Assembly (NCBI RefSeq): GCF_019320115.1 | Contig: NC_089585.1 | Location: 140,415,426-140,479,425, forward strand | DNA: 64,000 bases | Source of the DNA: Miscanthus floridulus | Lineage: Eukaryota; Streptophyta; Magnoliopsida; Poales; Poaceae | Direction of reading: 5' to 3' | Part shown: positions 35,345-47,394 of the stretch, piece after piece | How positions within the stretch are numbered: position 1 is the first letter of the stretch | How the letters are laid out: every line of letters starts with the position of its first letter | Position numbers and translations under genes: made by a program | The notes under the pieces: model-generated | The model's database searches: none | Seen by the model: only the letters and a program-made list of their open reading frames with translations | What the model was told of the DNA's origin: nothing

Positions 35345-35592
35345 AGGTCCAGTTTAGTTCCAAAAAATTTTGTAAAATTTTTCAAGATTTCTCATCACAT
35401 CGAATCTTTGGACACATGCATGAAGCATTAAATATAGATAAAAAAATAAAACTAATTACACAGTTTAGCCGAAATTCACGAGACGAATCTTTTAAGCCTA
35501 ATTAGTCCATGATTGGACACTAATTGCTAAATAACAACAAAAAGTGCTACAGTAGCATTTTGCAAAAAAAATCGCCATCTAAATACAGCCCT
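35345..35592. mobile_element. Tourist-like MITE, family A
   Basis: Left end AGGTCCAGTTTAGTTCC. The interior ACGAGACGAATCTTTTAAGC and TTAGTCCATGATTGGACAC is the family core. The right end AAATACAGCCCTA is less conserved. Confidence 0.65.
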
Positions 35593-36608
35593 AGTCGAAT
35601 TACATATCTGCAAAATTTGGGATCGAATCATCGAGTGTCGAGTCAGATTGCGTCAATTTCGTGTCCGCTCGTTTTCTGTTCTTCGTTTTCAGTCTGTGTT
35701 CGTGCAGGATCTGTCTGATGGGTGGACGCAGCAGCGCTACCAGCGCCAGTGCTCCTGCACTGAGCGTGCTCAGATGAGCAGCGCGTGCTCAAGTCTCTCG
35801 TCAGTTCCAACGTTTGAAGCTCCCAGGCCAAGTTCACTAATTTGTTCTTCCGAGTCTATTTATTTCATTTCTCTGTGTTCGTCGTGTCCTAGAGCAGGGA
35901 GAACCAGCATCGTCGCTGCAGTGTCTATACCCCTCCCGGTCTAGGACGAGCAGGAGTCCAGGCTGAGCTACCTGCTCCTCTCTCTGCTCTTTGTTTGTCC
36001 AGCACAAATCAATGCTCGACCATGAGCTTGTGCTTGCATAGCTCCAAGAGCATATCACGTGAATTGAAATGTTGTTTAGGAAATGTCTCAATCAAGCAAC
36101 AATACTTTGAATATTAAATTTGGTCTCAAGCTCATCATTGCATTTTACTGAATCTCTCTTGGTTAGCCGGTTACCATATCTATACGTGAATTTGCTTCTG
36201 CAAGTGTGCTTCCGTGCTCATCCATTTAGGAGAAGGCAGGCTTGTCATTGCTATTGGTAGGCTGTGCACCTTCGAGTGCCATGCAAATCCAGCTCTCTCC
36301 TTCTAAGTATGTTTTGCAGGTGTGTCTCACGGTGATGGTGTCCAGCTCTTGTTGTTTTGTCCGCAGCTCGATCATTTGAGTTCTGATTCATTTTTGGTTG
36401 GTTGCATTGGTTTCGTGGTATTCCGCTGTGTTCCTAGGGAACATCCACCCACTTATTTGGATCGTGGACATCATGGTGTTTGGTTTACGAGTTTGGCGGT
36501 GATTTCATGACAGTGGCTGAAAAAGTTTCAAAAGAAATTTTACTGCTCCCATTCACCCTCCTCCGGTAGCCGTTTTCAGTCCTTCAGGCGTCCAGCGGCG
36601 CCGGGCTG
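35593..36608. other. upstream region of the AHL gene, no gene recognised
   Basis: T-rich sequence with splice-like sites (TGTTCGTGCAG near 35708, TTTTGCAG near 36320) but no convincing coding exon. It could hold the promoter of the AHL gene or an extension of the unrecognised unit to its left. Confidence 0.35.
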
Positions 36609-37369
36609 ATGGAGCCGGCGCTGGCACTGGCACTGGTGCCCTTGACAGCGCGGAAACCGCGCGGGCGCCCGCTGGGGTCGAAGAACAAGCCGAAGCCGCC
36701 GGTGGTGGTGACGCGGGAGAGCGAGGCGGCGATGCGGCCCGTGGTGCTGGAGCTGGCGGCGGGCTGCGACGTGGTGGCCGCGGTGGCCGCGTTCGCGCGC
36801 ACCGCCGCGTGGGCGTGTCCGTGCTCTGCGGGCGCGGCGCTGTCGCCGCCGTCACGCTGCGCCTCGCGGCGGGCACCGCGGCCGCGGCCTCCGCGGTGAC
36901 GATACACGGGCGGTTCGAGGTGCTTGCGCTCTCCGGGACCGTGCTGCCGTCGTGGTGCGACCCCGGGGCCGGCCACGGCCGCGCGCCGGCGTTCTCGGTG
37001 TCGCTGGCTGGGGCCGGCGGGCAGGTAATCGGCGGGACCCTGGCTGGGGAGATGACCGCGGCGGACGGGGTGGTCGTGGTGGCCGCCGTGTTCAGGACCG
37101 CCGAAGTGCACCGGCTGCCCGCTGCTGGCGCGGAGGACGGGGACGGGGAAGGCGGCGGTGGAAGGGAGGAGTGGAGGCATCCGCATTCGCAGCAGCAGCT
37201 GCAGGTGGCGGAGGCGGCGAGCGCCGGCGACGTGGCGGGACTGGGTGGCTACGGCGGCTGCGGCGGCCACGTGGGCCAGCACGCGGAGCAGCTGGCTGAC
37301 ATAGGTCTGTGGGGCCAGCATCCGACGCCCACTCGCGGACCGTTCCACCACCCTCTGCCCCGCTTCTAG
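36609..37369 (+). pseudogene. AT-hook / PPC-domain (AHL) gene with a 1-nt frameshift
   Basis: The first frame (from ATG 36609) encodes the AT-hook with core RGRP at residues 18-21 inside RKPRGRPLGSKNKPKPP, then the start of the PPC/DUF296 domain (RPVVLELAAGCDVVAAVAAF). Around 36797-36806 the domain continues in another frame (VGVSVLCGRGAVAAVTLRLA, GRFEVLALSG) to the stop at 37369. One missing base explains the shift. Intact, the product would be about 253 aa, a single-exon AHL protein that binds AT-rich DNA minor groove in the nucleus and oligomerises through PPC. The Gly/His/Gln-rich tail is typical. The N-terminus before the AT-hook is unusually short. It may be a real pseudogene or a base-calling error in GC-rich DNA, since the rest of the domain is well preserved. 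Confidence 0.8.
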
Positions 37370-37690
37370 AGGCAGGCACGTGTGCATGGCATGGCAGCAC
37401 CGCCACCGCCGCAGCATGGATGTGTGCGCGGTGCCGCTGTATTTTTCTCGGGAAGACGTGAGTTTGTGCTGTTTCCGATGCAAATCCCATGCAAGACGTA
37501 AAGCTGCTTGCTCCTAGTCCTTTGCTGTGGTGGTGCTCCAGCAGGGAGAGAACGCACGCAGGGCGCCACGGTCCAGCACTCCAGCTCACTCACCTCACTG
37601 TCACTGATGGCTTCGCCAGCCAGCCAGGCGGGAGTGTCTGGGCGCAGCGCAGCGCAGATCGACGGGCGCACCATCCACCTCCTTGCTGCT

Positions 37691-37937
37691 GGGGCCTTGT
37701 TTAGATGCCATCCAAATTCCAAGTTTTTTCACTCTCTCTCCATCACATCAATTTTTAGCCGTTTGTATGGAGTATTAAATGTAGGTAAAAAAAATAACTA
37801 ATTGCACAGTTTAGTTCGAAATCACGAGATGAATCTTTTGAGCCTAGTTGGTCCACGATTGGACAATATTTGTCAAATAAGACGAAAGTGCTACTATTCA
37901 TCGGTTTGAAATTTTTTCGCAATCTAAACGAGTCCTG
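37691..37937. mobile_element. Tourist-like MITE, family A
   Basis: Left end GGGGCCTTGTTTAGATG; right end ATCTAAACGAGTCCTGG. The interior ATCTTTTGAGCCTAGTTGGT is the family core. It lies about 320 bp downstream of the AHL reading frame. Confidence 0.7.
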
Positions 37938-37968
37938 GATAACGAGCGAAGAAAACAGGTGACATACG

Positions 37969-38102
37969 GCTCTATTTGTTTTGCTGAAAAGACAAACCGA
38001 AAAGCACACGGCTTTGTTTGTTTCGCTGAAAAGTTAAACTAAGAAGTACTGTTCGTTAATTTGTTGTAGGAGAAAAACACCGTCCAGTCAAGCGAACAGG
38101 GC
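37969..38102. mobile_element. hAT-like short MITE, family B (divergent)
   Basis: Ends with AAGCGAACAGGGCC, and its left part carries two related GGCT-TTGTTTG-TTCGCTGAAAAG copies (about 37970 and 38012). Looks rearranged. Confidence 0.5.
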
Positions 38103-38155
38103 CGAAATCGCCGGGGCTTGAGCAGGCGCGGTGTGGCCGTGCGGGAGAGCGAGGG

Positions 38156-38972
38156 TAAAGATGGCAACGCCCCCGATACCCGATACCCGACGGGTATTTG
38201 ATCCATTAGGGGACGGAGATGTGATCATATCTTTACTCGTGGGCATCTAAATGGGTAAGAATCCATCCCCGACGGGTATACAGCCTGTTCGCTTGATCGT
38301 AAACGATCGTAAATTTACAGCCAGATTAGTATTTTTCTCTCACACCAAAACAGCCAGCAGTAATAATCCACGATCGTATACGATCGTATCAGTACCAGCC
38401 GAACAGGCTGATAGCGGGTATGGAAACGTTCCCTATTTACCCGTCCCCGTTACCTGTTGGGGAACCCGACTATTTGAGCTGTCATGCGAGTATTAGGCCC
38501 AAAGAAGCTCAACATAGGTATTTTGATCCACATCTGAACAATCATATATATAGTTTATGTGTTTTAGGAACCCTAGTTCAATTTTTCCTCACCATCTCCG
38601 CCAGCAGCATAAGCACACCTGCCTCACGAGCGCTCGTGGCCCTCGCTTCCTCAGTTCGGTCTCTCTGCCACCTTTGCTCGTCCTCATCGCAACCTTGCTC
38701 CTTCTCCTCGACATCTCCGAGACTCCGACACTTATACCCGGGTGAAGAAGAAACGTCTCTGATTGTAAAGCTGCGATCCCAAGTGTCCTTGTTTATCGGG
38801 TATGCAGTACCCGTCGGATATCTGTTACCCGACCGATGCCCGACAGGTATGGAGATGAGCAAGAATCTATACCGAGACAGTTAATGAGGACGGAGACAGA
38901 ATAAATTCTCCATAGCGAGAAAAAGAACGCTCCAACAATATCCGATGGATACATCCCCGTTGCCATCCCTTA
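38156..38972. mobile_element. non-autonomous hAT element with 8-bp target duplication
   Basis: The left end TAAAGATGGCAACGCCCCCG and the right end CCCCGTTGCCATCCCTTA are inverted (GATGGCAACG core). The direct 8-mer AGCGAGGG flanks both sides (38148-38155 and 38973-38980), the length typical of hAT transposons. 817 bp, including a nested 130-bp MITE (38281-38410). The interior is rich in CCCGA/CGGGTA phrases and encodes no transposase. Confidence 0.8.
38281..38410. mobile_element. hAT-like short MITE, family B, nested in the hAT element
   Basis: 130 bp with ends CAGCCTGTTCGCTTG and CCAGCCGAACAGGCTG. The core AGTATTTTTCTCTCACACCA and CAGCAGTAATAATCCACGAT is shared with 24773-24904. Confidence 0.78.
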
Positions 38973-39650
38973 AGCGAGGGGAAAGCTAGCTCGGGTGGGC
39001 GCCCCTGCGTTCCGAGCGCCGGCGAGCCAAGCCGAGCAGCAGGAAACCACACCGCGCATCATATCTGCAGTGGCCCCTGGCGCCGCAGCAACATGGGAAG
39101 CACGGCGCATCTGTCCTACGTGCACAAGTTTGTTTGCATGTTTGTTTAGAGCTGCGTCGTCTAGATTGTCCATCTCCATGCGTGTGAACTGAGAACTGTG
39201 ATGTGTCTTTGCTTTTGAGAATGAGTTTTTAGCAGAATACGCAGGAGCTCCAATTAAGCCAGGTACTACATTTATGTAGTCTGCATATATATTAAGTTGT
39301 TTTTTAACAAAGAAATGGCAACTCCTCCGTTTTGAAATTACATGTGGTTCTGAACTTTTCTGAGTTAAAACAACATCTATATTACTTTTTTTAAGGTTAA
39401 AAGGGATTTGGGATTTCTAATTGTATTTTTTACATAAAAACATTTGGAATTTGTTAAAAAATATATTTTTGTAGTTTTTTTATAAATTCATTAAATCCTT
39501 GAATTAATTATTTACATCTCTAGAAGCTGACGTGGCACCACGCCGGCCAAACCGGCTGTTAAAACCGCTCACAGAGCAAATTTGATGGTTCCAAAAGATA
39601 ATTTCCAACCCAACCCAAATAATTTTAATCATACAGTTTTTTTTTTCTCC

Positions 39651-39774
39651 GTTCGCTTCTCTTATAATCCGTCTTTTTCAGCTTGTTTTTTCAGCCGGAA
39701 CAGTGTTTTTTTTCTCATAACAAATCAGCCGGAATAGTGTTTCAGCTTGTTTTTCCAGCGAAGCGAACGAGACC
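39651..39774. mobile_element. hAT-like short MITE, family B
   Basis: Left end CGTTCGCTTCTCTTATAATC; right end CCAGCGAAGCGAACGAGAC. The interior CAGTGTTTTTTTTCTCATAA corresponds to the family core. Confidence 0.65.
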
Positions 39775-40176
39775 TTTGAGTCGAGCATATAGTTTTATTT
39801 ACAAGCCTGTATTTGTAATGGTATTTATTTATGCCAAAACTAGGCTTCCAAACAGGGCTGGAGGAGATTAGATTGGAGAAGGCGAGTCGAACCTTTTTCC
39901 CGTCCACTAGCCGGCCTTTTGCGATGACTGAGCCGTTGAGCTAATTCAAGGTCATCCTTTGGAAGCGTGTCACTGTGACTTTTGGCCTGTTTGCCCACAA
40001 GCCAACATCACTCCTGGTACTTTTTCAGACGTCGTTTTTCTTTTCTTCCAAACACGTTTTATTAGCCCAGCAGGCCAGCAGCACCCTCCTAGTCCCCGAG
40101 CCTTTCTGACGTACGTATATCCCAGAAGTCCATTGGTTACATCTGCTCCATAAGTTTTCATACTGAAGTTTCCTTG

Positions 40177-40437
40177 TCAGATCATACGCTAATTAGAAGA
40201 ACTAAGTATAAACTAATTATAAAACTAATTGTACAAATGTAGATTAATTTGCGAGACAAATTTATTAAGTCTCATTCATCCATCGTTAGCATATATTTAC
40301 TATAACACCACATTGTCAAATCATAGACTAATTAGGTTTAATAAATTCGTCTCACAAATTAGTCTTCATCTGTGTAATTAGTTTTATAATTAGTCTATAT
40401 CTAATCCTCTTAATTAGTGTCAAATATCAATGTGACA
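40177..40437. mobile_element. palindromic MITE-like element
   Basis: A long inverted repeat: the left arm TCATACGCTAATTAG...TAATTTGCGAGACAAATTTA and the right arm TAAATTCGTCTCACAAATTA...CTCTTAATTAG are reverse complements with mismatches. It shares the motif of TAATTAGG and GTCTCACAAA with family A MITEs. Confidence 0.55.
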
Positions 40438-40809
40438 GGACTAAAGTTTAGTCATGAACAAACACCCCGAATTCCGTGGCAGCAACAGTACCCAGATCTC
40501 TCAAGCTGGAAATTTACGATGCCCGTAATGTCTTCCAATACGATAGTTGTCACCATGGTTCCTTATCGAATTAATTGCTTGTTTAATGGGAACTCCTTAT
40601 CGAATTAATACGATCCATCAAACGGTACTATGTCCATGCGATTCGTTTCGTTCCCTGTGCACGTGCGCCTGCACTACGCACGTGTGCTAGCATGCCCTCA
40701 CCCTGTTACCCACGTCCGTGTTTTGTGCGCCGACGCAGGCCCGTGCCACCCGACGTCGCCCGTGCCGCGCGCTTGGGTCCTCTCCGGCTTTCCACGCGCA
40801 TCGTGAGTG

Positions 40810-41168
40810 TAACATCTGATCTATTTTAAAATATTTAAATGTAACATTTACAACATACGTTTTGAAAATAAATGAAACACTTAAAACATATTTCTAAAAT
40901 GCTTATAAAAATATATGAAAACCAGTGCAAACATACACAACATCTAGATAAAACATTTGCAACGTAAGTGTGAAAATATATAACATTTAGATAAAACCTA
41001 CTTGTAAAATACGTCTGAAAAATAGCTGAAACATTGAAGACAGACACTTACAACATATTTGTACAACCATTGCAACATATGCAACATCCTAATCAACTTT
41101 CGCAACATTCATATGAAACACTTGCAGCATACCTCTTAAACATCTAAAAAGTTATACGCTTGAAACAT
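40810..41168. repeat. degenerate AACAT tandem array
   Basis: Dozens of variants of GAAACATTTGCAACATACG repeat at roughly 20-30 bp across 350 bp. Arrays of this type are found inside some grass DNA transposons as subterminal repeats. It abuts a GC-rich block (41180-41525). No ends of a parent element could be fixed. Confidence 0.6.
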
Positions 41169-41702
41169 GCATTGTATCCTAGTGTGGCTTCCTCCGCCGT
41201 TTGCATCGGGGCGCAGCAGCCGTGGCAGGAGGGAACGCTGGCCCTACACTTCTCCTTGCGCGGGCGGCCTCAGTGGCCAGCTCACGGTCTGAGGGAGCGG
41301 TCGCCACGCGTGGGCGTGGCGATGCCCGTGCCGTCAGGCGCGGCGGGTGGCGGAGGGAGCAACAGCAAGAACAACAGCAGGGGCGGCGGAGCAGGAGCAG
41401 GAGCGGGCGCGGTGATCGTCGATGGTGAAGTAGAGCGGAGCATGGGAGCAAGCGGGCGTGGTGCACCCGTGGCGGTGGGGGACGCCGCGATGGTCGATAG
41501 AAGATGGAAAAATATCGCTCTGTAATTTTTTTTGAGTAAAGGAGCGAATGTAGACGGCCGGAGGCCTGTTGGACCCAGACGGGAGGAGTCCGCATGGACG
41601 TCCTCTCCAGAGCATTTTCGTTGTTTAATCGACTCACGGAAAGTATGGCGTTACTTCCGTCATTAGTCTGACCAGCTCGGCTATGATTCTTTGCAACCGT
41701 CT
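41169..41702. other. GC-rich block, probably internal transposon sequence
   Basis: Frames are open on both strands (for example 41160-41525 on the plus strand with Gly/Ser-rich sequence) but show no domain. Its position next to the AACAT array suggests one composite DNA element. No gene is supported. Confidence 0.35.
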
Positions 41703-41874
41703 TAGGGTGCGTTTGGTTCGATACCAAAAAGATAGATGTTGGTAACTTGTATATGCTCTGTAGATTTGGCTTGCTCATAAATATACGGTGGGAGCCTAAA
41801 TCTGAAAGCAACCCAAATCGAGCTTCACTTGCCAGCCAGATCCGGTGGATGCAATGTAGTGACGGGATACAAGG

Positions 41875-43621
41875 TGTTGACACAAAAAATATGATGATGG
41901 GATCAATACACAACAAGCCAAAATATCTAAGTGGAACGAGATCAGAGATTTGCTTGGCTTCAACACAGAACCAGTCGATTCTAAAAATCCAATGACATGC
42001 CAATCAATTTAACCTGCAATTGACAAGAAGAGAAAATCTTATCAGTAATTTAAGGTGAAACATGTCGGCGTTGCACCAAACAGTTCCAAATGTATGGCTG
42101 GATAGCCAATTCAATGAAGCTATTGACTAATTAGTCGATATCCGACGTATTAATGAAATGAAGATCTTTAAATCAAGGATTATCAGCTAATATTAAACGA
42201 TAATGATACGAATCGAAATAACAAATGCTCATGGAACATTAGAAAGCATCATCGGCTAAATGGAACATGATCGATATAAAGCGTCGAGGCGATAAGTCTG
42301 ATGAAAAGAGTATAACATGCGAACAAATCGACTGTCTAATATAAATGAATCCAAAAATAGTTTTGAGACTAATCTGTTATCATCCATAGTGAGATTCGAT
42401 CAGATCGATGCAGCTATGATAATGAGAACAAACTAAAGCCAAAGAATCTATAAAACTATATATATGTTAACATATTCATGAAAACATGCTATATACATGA
42501 GAGTACAGACAAATTGGCTAAGATAGCCGATGCAGTCATAGCAAATAAACAAAGTACATATCTTGATCATGAATAAGACCACTAATCGATAATTTCTAAT
42601 CTAAAGTTTTACCAGTGAGGTTCGACTAGATCGATGCAGCTATGGTAGTGTCATTAGATTAGATCTCATTAACTAGTGAGTTTATTCAAGATTAAAATAT
42701 GTCTTTGGATGCATACTATATTTGACTGGAATAGAGATAAAATAGCCGATCTAGCGGAATTAAGCCATCAATTATAAGATTTGAAACATGACCAGATCAA
42801 AGGACGACCAATTAAAATGATATGATGCTGATCTATCTCTATCTCAATCGGGTGATTTTGTTATAATTAATAAAACATTAATTATAGCGAAATCGAGAAC
42901 TGGTGAATCAAACAAAAACAGCAAGGAAAATCTTACTAATCATAGTAGATTCGATAACTGGTGATATTGTATTAAACAACAAGTTATTTAACATAAGATC
43001 GATAACTTTGATCTATCTTATGATTCGTAAGAGATCAATCAGCTGATGCAGCCTTATAAACTATGATACAGATCGATAACTAACTTATATTATGGCTCAT
43101 AAAAGATCAATAAGCTAATGCAGCTTTACAAACATATACTAGTCGTGATGGTACTCATAAGCAAGCTGGAGGTCGATCAGTCGATGCAACCCTATTTGCT
43201 GAAGAACTCGCCGAGATCTACAATACTCCTACTCCAAATGCGATGGCGAAAGCCAGAAAGATTGTATTGATTGAGTGTTCGTCCTTCTTTATAATAGCTA
43301 GGGTCTAATATTTATACCCAGAACCTAAACATGAATCCTACTCAAATACGACTCATTACAATTCTTGGAATAAAAGAAAACTTTCTAACTTAATAATAAC
43401 TTGGACTCTAATTTTCCTTATTCGTAGAGTCTGACATATCTCCCTGGCGCCACTCAAGTATAGCCCATTGACACCGTCTACTAACGTCATCCGTAACATA
43501 GCCGATTCTGACATTACATCTAAATCAGCTGATATCGATTCTCATCTAATCGATACCTTGATGACACAATCCTAGAAGCTTCAGGTTCCCGCGTTCTTCT
43601 TCCCAAATTTTGGTGTAAACA
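41875..43621 (-). repeat. 3' LTR of the Tat retrotransposon
   Basis: 1747 bp, partner of the LTR at 55298-57042. In element sense, a G-rich tract (TTGGCGGGCATG) sits directly before it and is a candidate polypurine tract, at 43622-43633. Confidence 0.9.
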
Positions 43622-43917
43622 CATGCCCGCCAATTTTAGGATAAAAATGATTTTATTCCAAAATTCCTATTCATCTGTTCATCGTGTAGGAACTGCTCAT
43701 TCCAAAATAAACGCATGGCTTCTGACTTCTCGGGCCAAATTCTACATGATACCCCAAGAGTATAATTTCCAGTTTGCTCGGTCTGCTTACTTCCCCTTCT
43801 TTCTCAAACAAACTTCAATAGCTAAAGCCGCCACCGCCAAAGCCTTAATCCTAGCAAATCCTCTACTCTACCAAGTTGTCGTTTAAGTAATCTTCCTCAG
43901 ATTGAGATCCATTTTGG

Positions 43918-46900
43918 CTACAATGACAACCAGCGACCACGTTCCTGACATATGTCTTCAAACTTTTGTCTTTCAAGTGTTAGTCGCAATTCTATATTTT
44001 TCTTCTCTTAAATTCATCCCAACTGATTTCTACGAAATGAGGAATAAAATTCTAATTCCATCAGCTGTTGTTCCTAATGCCTATTATCTTGGACCCATGG
44101 GTGACTCTGATCCATCCAATTTCATCAATCAAGAAACCAACCGAATCCTCTTCAAATAATCTATAGTAGATTTGTCTTCTTGGAACACCAAAACTCCCTT
44201 TAAAAACTGACTCAAAATGCCTAAGGGATGGAGGGATTGGTTCCGTAGGGTATCAGAAAAAAGGCTAGAGATTGGGAAATTTATGACTTGAATCAATGTT
44301 TGATACTCTCACTGTCTGAAATGGAGAGGAATAACTCACTTCTGATTTATGCATCTTACTTTTCGTCCAATACTCTAAATGCTTTTGTTTTTTGTTACGG
44401 TCCAATGACCATCACTTTGGCCGATATTTACATGTTGATCGGCCTTAGAATAACAGGATCAATGCAACCCTATGATTTCTTTAAGTGCTGGATCCAAGAA
44501 ATTAGCCAAAATATTAGACTGCACCAGATAGGCAAGCTATATTCTGAACCATATTGGGGATGGATCGACTGTTGATGGAAAAAAAACATGTAGCTTTTCT
44601 GAACATGTGGCTGGAAAAAATCATCTTTTGTGGATCATCTTGCGGACCAACTTATAATCATAAATACATTGTAGAACATCTAGCAGCTGACAATAAAATC
44701 CCCCCTTAGAAAATATCTGCTGGGGTTTGCTTATCACCTGATGCACCAGGTATCTGTTCAATTACTGAAAAATGAACCAGTGCATACCATCAGTGGCCCT
44801 TAGTGGTTAATATAATTGTGGCTGAATCTATACAAGCATAAGATTGTAAGACCCAATCTTAGGAATCTGAGCTTCCCTTCTTCCAACTTTGCTAAAGAAT
44901 ATAAAGGGAAAGAAGGAAGAACTCGACAGTGTATAAATTATGGTGAAGCTGAATCAGCCATAATAATTGTTGTTGATGTAGGCCACCTTTTTCAAGAAAT
45001 TTTCAAAGGGTTCGATGCAAACATCCTGACTTGGCTACCTTATGATGAGGATGAAGACAATGAACTAGTTCTGCCAGTCAAATTTCGGTTTGAATCAGGT
45101 TGCTCAGATGAAACAGCTGCTGCAATTTTTAGTTGTATTATCAAACTCTGTTTACTGCTAGTCGAATTTTGCCATGGCCGTGGCAAAATGGCTACTGGTT
45201 CTTTTTTTCCCAGATAATCTTCCAACTTATGAATTCTATAATCCTTCTTTTATGGCCTATCAATTCATCCTTGGTCAACTACCTCCTCGGGTATTCTTTA
45301 GGAACACTCTGAAGTCAAAAGAAGGTATTAGTGAGATGATGGAAGCTTCTAGAGTTTTTCAATTAGGATCAGACCTTCCTTCCTTTTGCCTGCATGAATG
45401 GACAAGAACTACCTTCTCCTCAAATTTGTTTGATTCCTGGTGGCAATAATGACACTCTCACCTCTTCTGTAGTCAAATTCATCCCAACTGTTTAGCCCTG
45501 GATGAAGAATTTGCATCTAATAGTGAGGTAATTTACTACTTTTTCTTTCAGAAGGATCATCTAACAAGTTCTTCTATCAATTCATCTAACAAACTCTTTT
45601 GCAGGATACCGAATTTGATCCGCCAAGTATGGACAGAAAAGGGCATCCCATAGAATATTGTCCACCATGTCCAGCCTCAAGAATGAGATCAACTACACCC
45701 ACTCTAAAAAAGTTGATGAAAACCCTAGCTACCCCAACAATACTGACATATCAGTCTTTAAAACGCAAGGCAACCCAAGGTGTAACTCAGAAAACCACCA
45801 CTGGGAAGAGGCTTGGCAGAACAAAATCATCAATTGCTCAAGTAACTTAACTTATCTTCCCTCTTGAGATGATATCCAACTTCTAATTCAACTCCTTTTT
45901 TGCAGCCAGTGACTATTGCATCTCAATCTGCCTTGGGTGTCGAATTGTTGTCCCAAGCATTTGAATCGGCGTCTACCAACCTCTCATCGGCTAATCCCCC
46001 TAAGGAGCCAATTGCAATTGAAATAACTGATGCTTCTGATAGACCCAAAATAGCAGAAGATAAGAACCTCTCTACTTCACCTCCTGAAGCTATCAAGGTA
46101 TCTCCTCAAGCCTTTTAATCTTATGCAATCCTCACTCTTCTCTGATCATTCTCCTTTATCATACACCACCTGAGAAAACATCTGCACAAGAGTAAAGGTC
46201 TAACAACCCAACAGTTGAAAATGATCATGTTGATGCTGATACCCAACCCATTGACTCTCCAACTCAACAAACAATCGATGGTAAGAAATTCATATGCTCA
46301 TTCTTGTCCTTCTATAACAAATATAAACCGAAAAATTTCTTAATGCCTGCAGACACCAGCATTGAAAGTCCAGAGCCAATTCAACCAAATGTTGAAAAAG
46401 ATGTTGGCACATCATCGGCCCTTCCTTCTCCTCAGCTAGAGTTTCTTCCAGAAAAGGTATTGTGTTATCCTCTCCATTCATCTCATTGTCAACCCATCTA
46501 CCATTTCTACTAAAACTCCTTTTGTTCACATGTAGGCACTTAATTCTCCAGCTCTGAGCTACTCCTTCAACTTTGAAGAATACATAGATGAAAGTGAAAT
46601 TAGCTCATCAACCATTTCTTCCCAAAAGACTTTATCAGATGAGACAAAAAATCATCTAAAAGACATGCTGCCAATGCTCGAGGGAAATATAGCCGATTTG
46701 GTCCAGGATGTAGACCCAATGAGAAGAATCTTCTTGGCTATCTAGGATAATTTGACCCCAAATCTTGCTGAGGCCTTGATACCTATATCCAATATCAAAG
46801 ACCAAGCTCCCAAGGTGAAAAGGCTCAAAGAAATCTGATTAACCGTGAAGCTTTAATGGCCAAAAAGAATTCTAACAAACAGGAAGCCGAAGAATTAGCA

Positions 46901-47155
46901 TAACTGATCGATAATTTGAAGAATTCTTCTTCTAAAATTGAACCAGAACTAAATCAGCTGAGAGTTAGGCGTGCTGAGCATGAAAAAGAACTAAAAAGTG
47001 TGAAAGCCACCATCGAACGCCGTGAGTCCAACTTGATTAAGATCCCCAATGCTATCAAACAAAAGATACAAGAAATGCTGACCAAGGTCAAAGAAGGCAA
47101 ACCTATTCGCAGCAGTCTTGAGAGCATTCCTGGATCAGCCGAAGAAGATAAATAA
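43918..47155 (+). pseudogene. plant mobile domain (PMD) gene, antisense inside the retrotransposon
   Basis: Plus strand, opposite to gag-pol. Recognisable PMD pieces: GWRDWFRRVSEKR (44222-44265), LILSLSEMERNNSLL and FCYGPMTITLADIYMLIGLR (44300-44450, the PMD core), LYKHKIVRPNLRNLSF (44822), and FILGQLPPRVFFRN and SDLPSFCLHEWTR (45260-45410). A Lys-rich segment, Ser/Thr-rich segments and a predicted coiled coil follow (46916-47155, heptad-like Leu/Ile/Glu/Lys). Acceptor-like TTTTTTGCAG and donor-like AAGGTAT sites (for example 45905, 46096) suggest several introns. PMD proteins occur in host genes such as MAIL1/MAIN and in TEs. Frameshifts and stops make this copy non-functional. Confidence 0.7.
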
Positions 47156-47394
47156 CAAATCGCGAAAGTTGATGCTATTCGGCTAAAAGCACTACGAGAA
47201 ATTCATATTGCTCTTAACTTGTAATTCACATTCCAGTATCTGTAGCACATAAACTTGATAATAACTGTGCTTTTTTGGTTTAGCTAGAAGAGCCAATTTG
47301 AATTAGTCGATTTTCGATTTCTTACTTTACTCTGGCTTAACTGAATCTGAAAACGACTTTCATTACAAAACCCTTCGAATTCCTTCTCAATCAT

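Noticed and set aside
36584..37483. 299-aa minus-strand ORF
   Set aside because: Antisense shadow of the AHL gene; no domain, while the plus strand carries AT-hook and PPC motifs.
41179..42003. 274-aa minus-strand ORF
   Set aside because: Runs across a MITE end and into the retrotransposon LTR, so it cannot be an intact gene; no domain.
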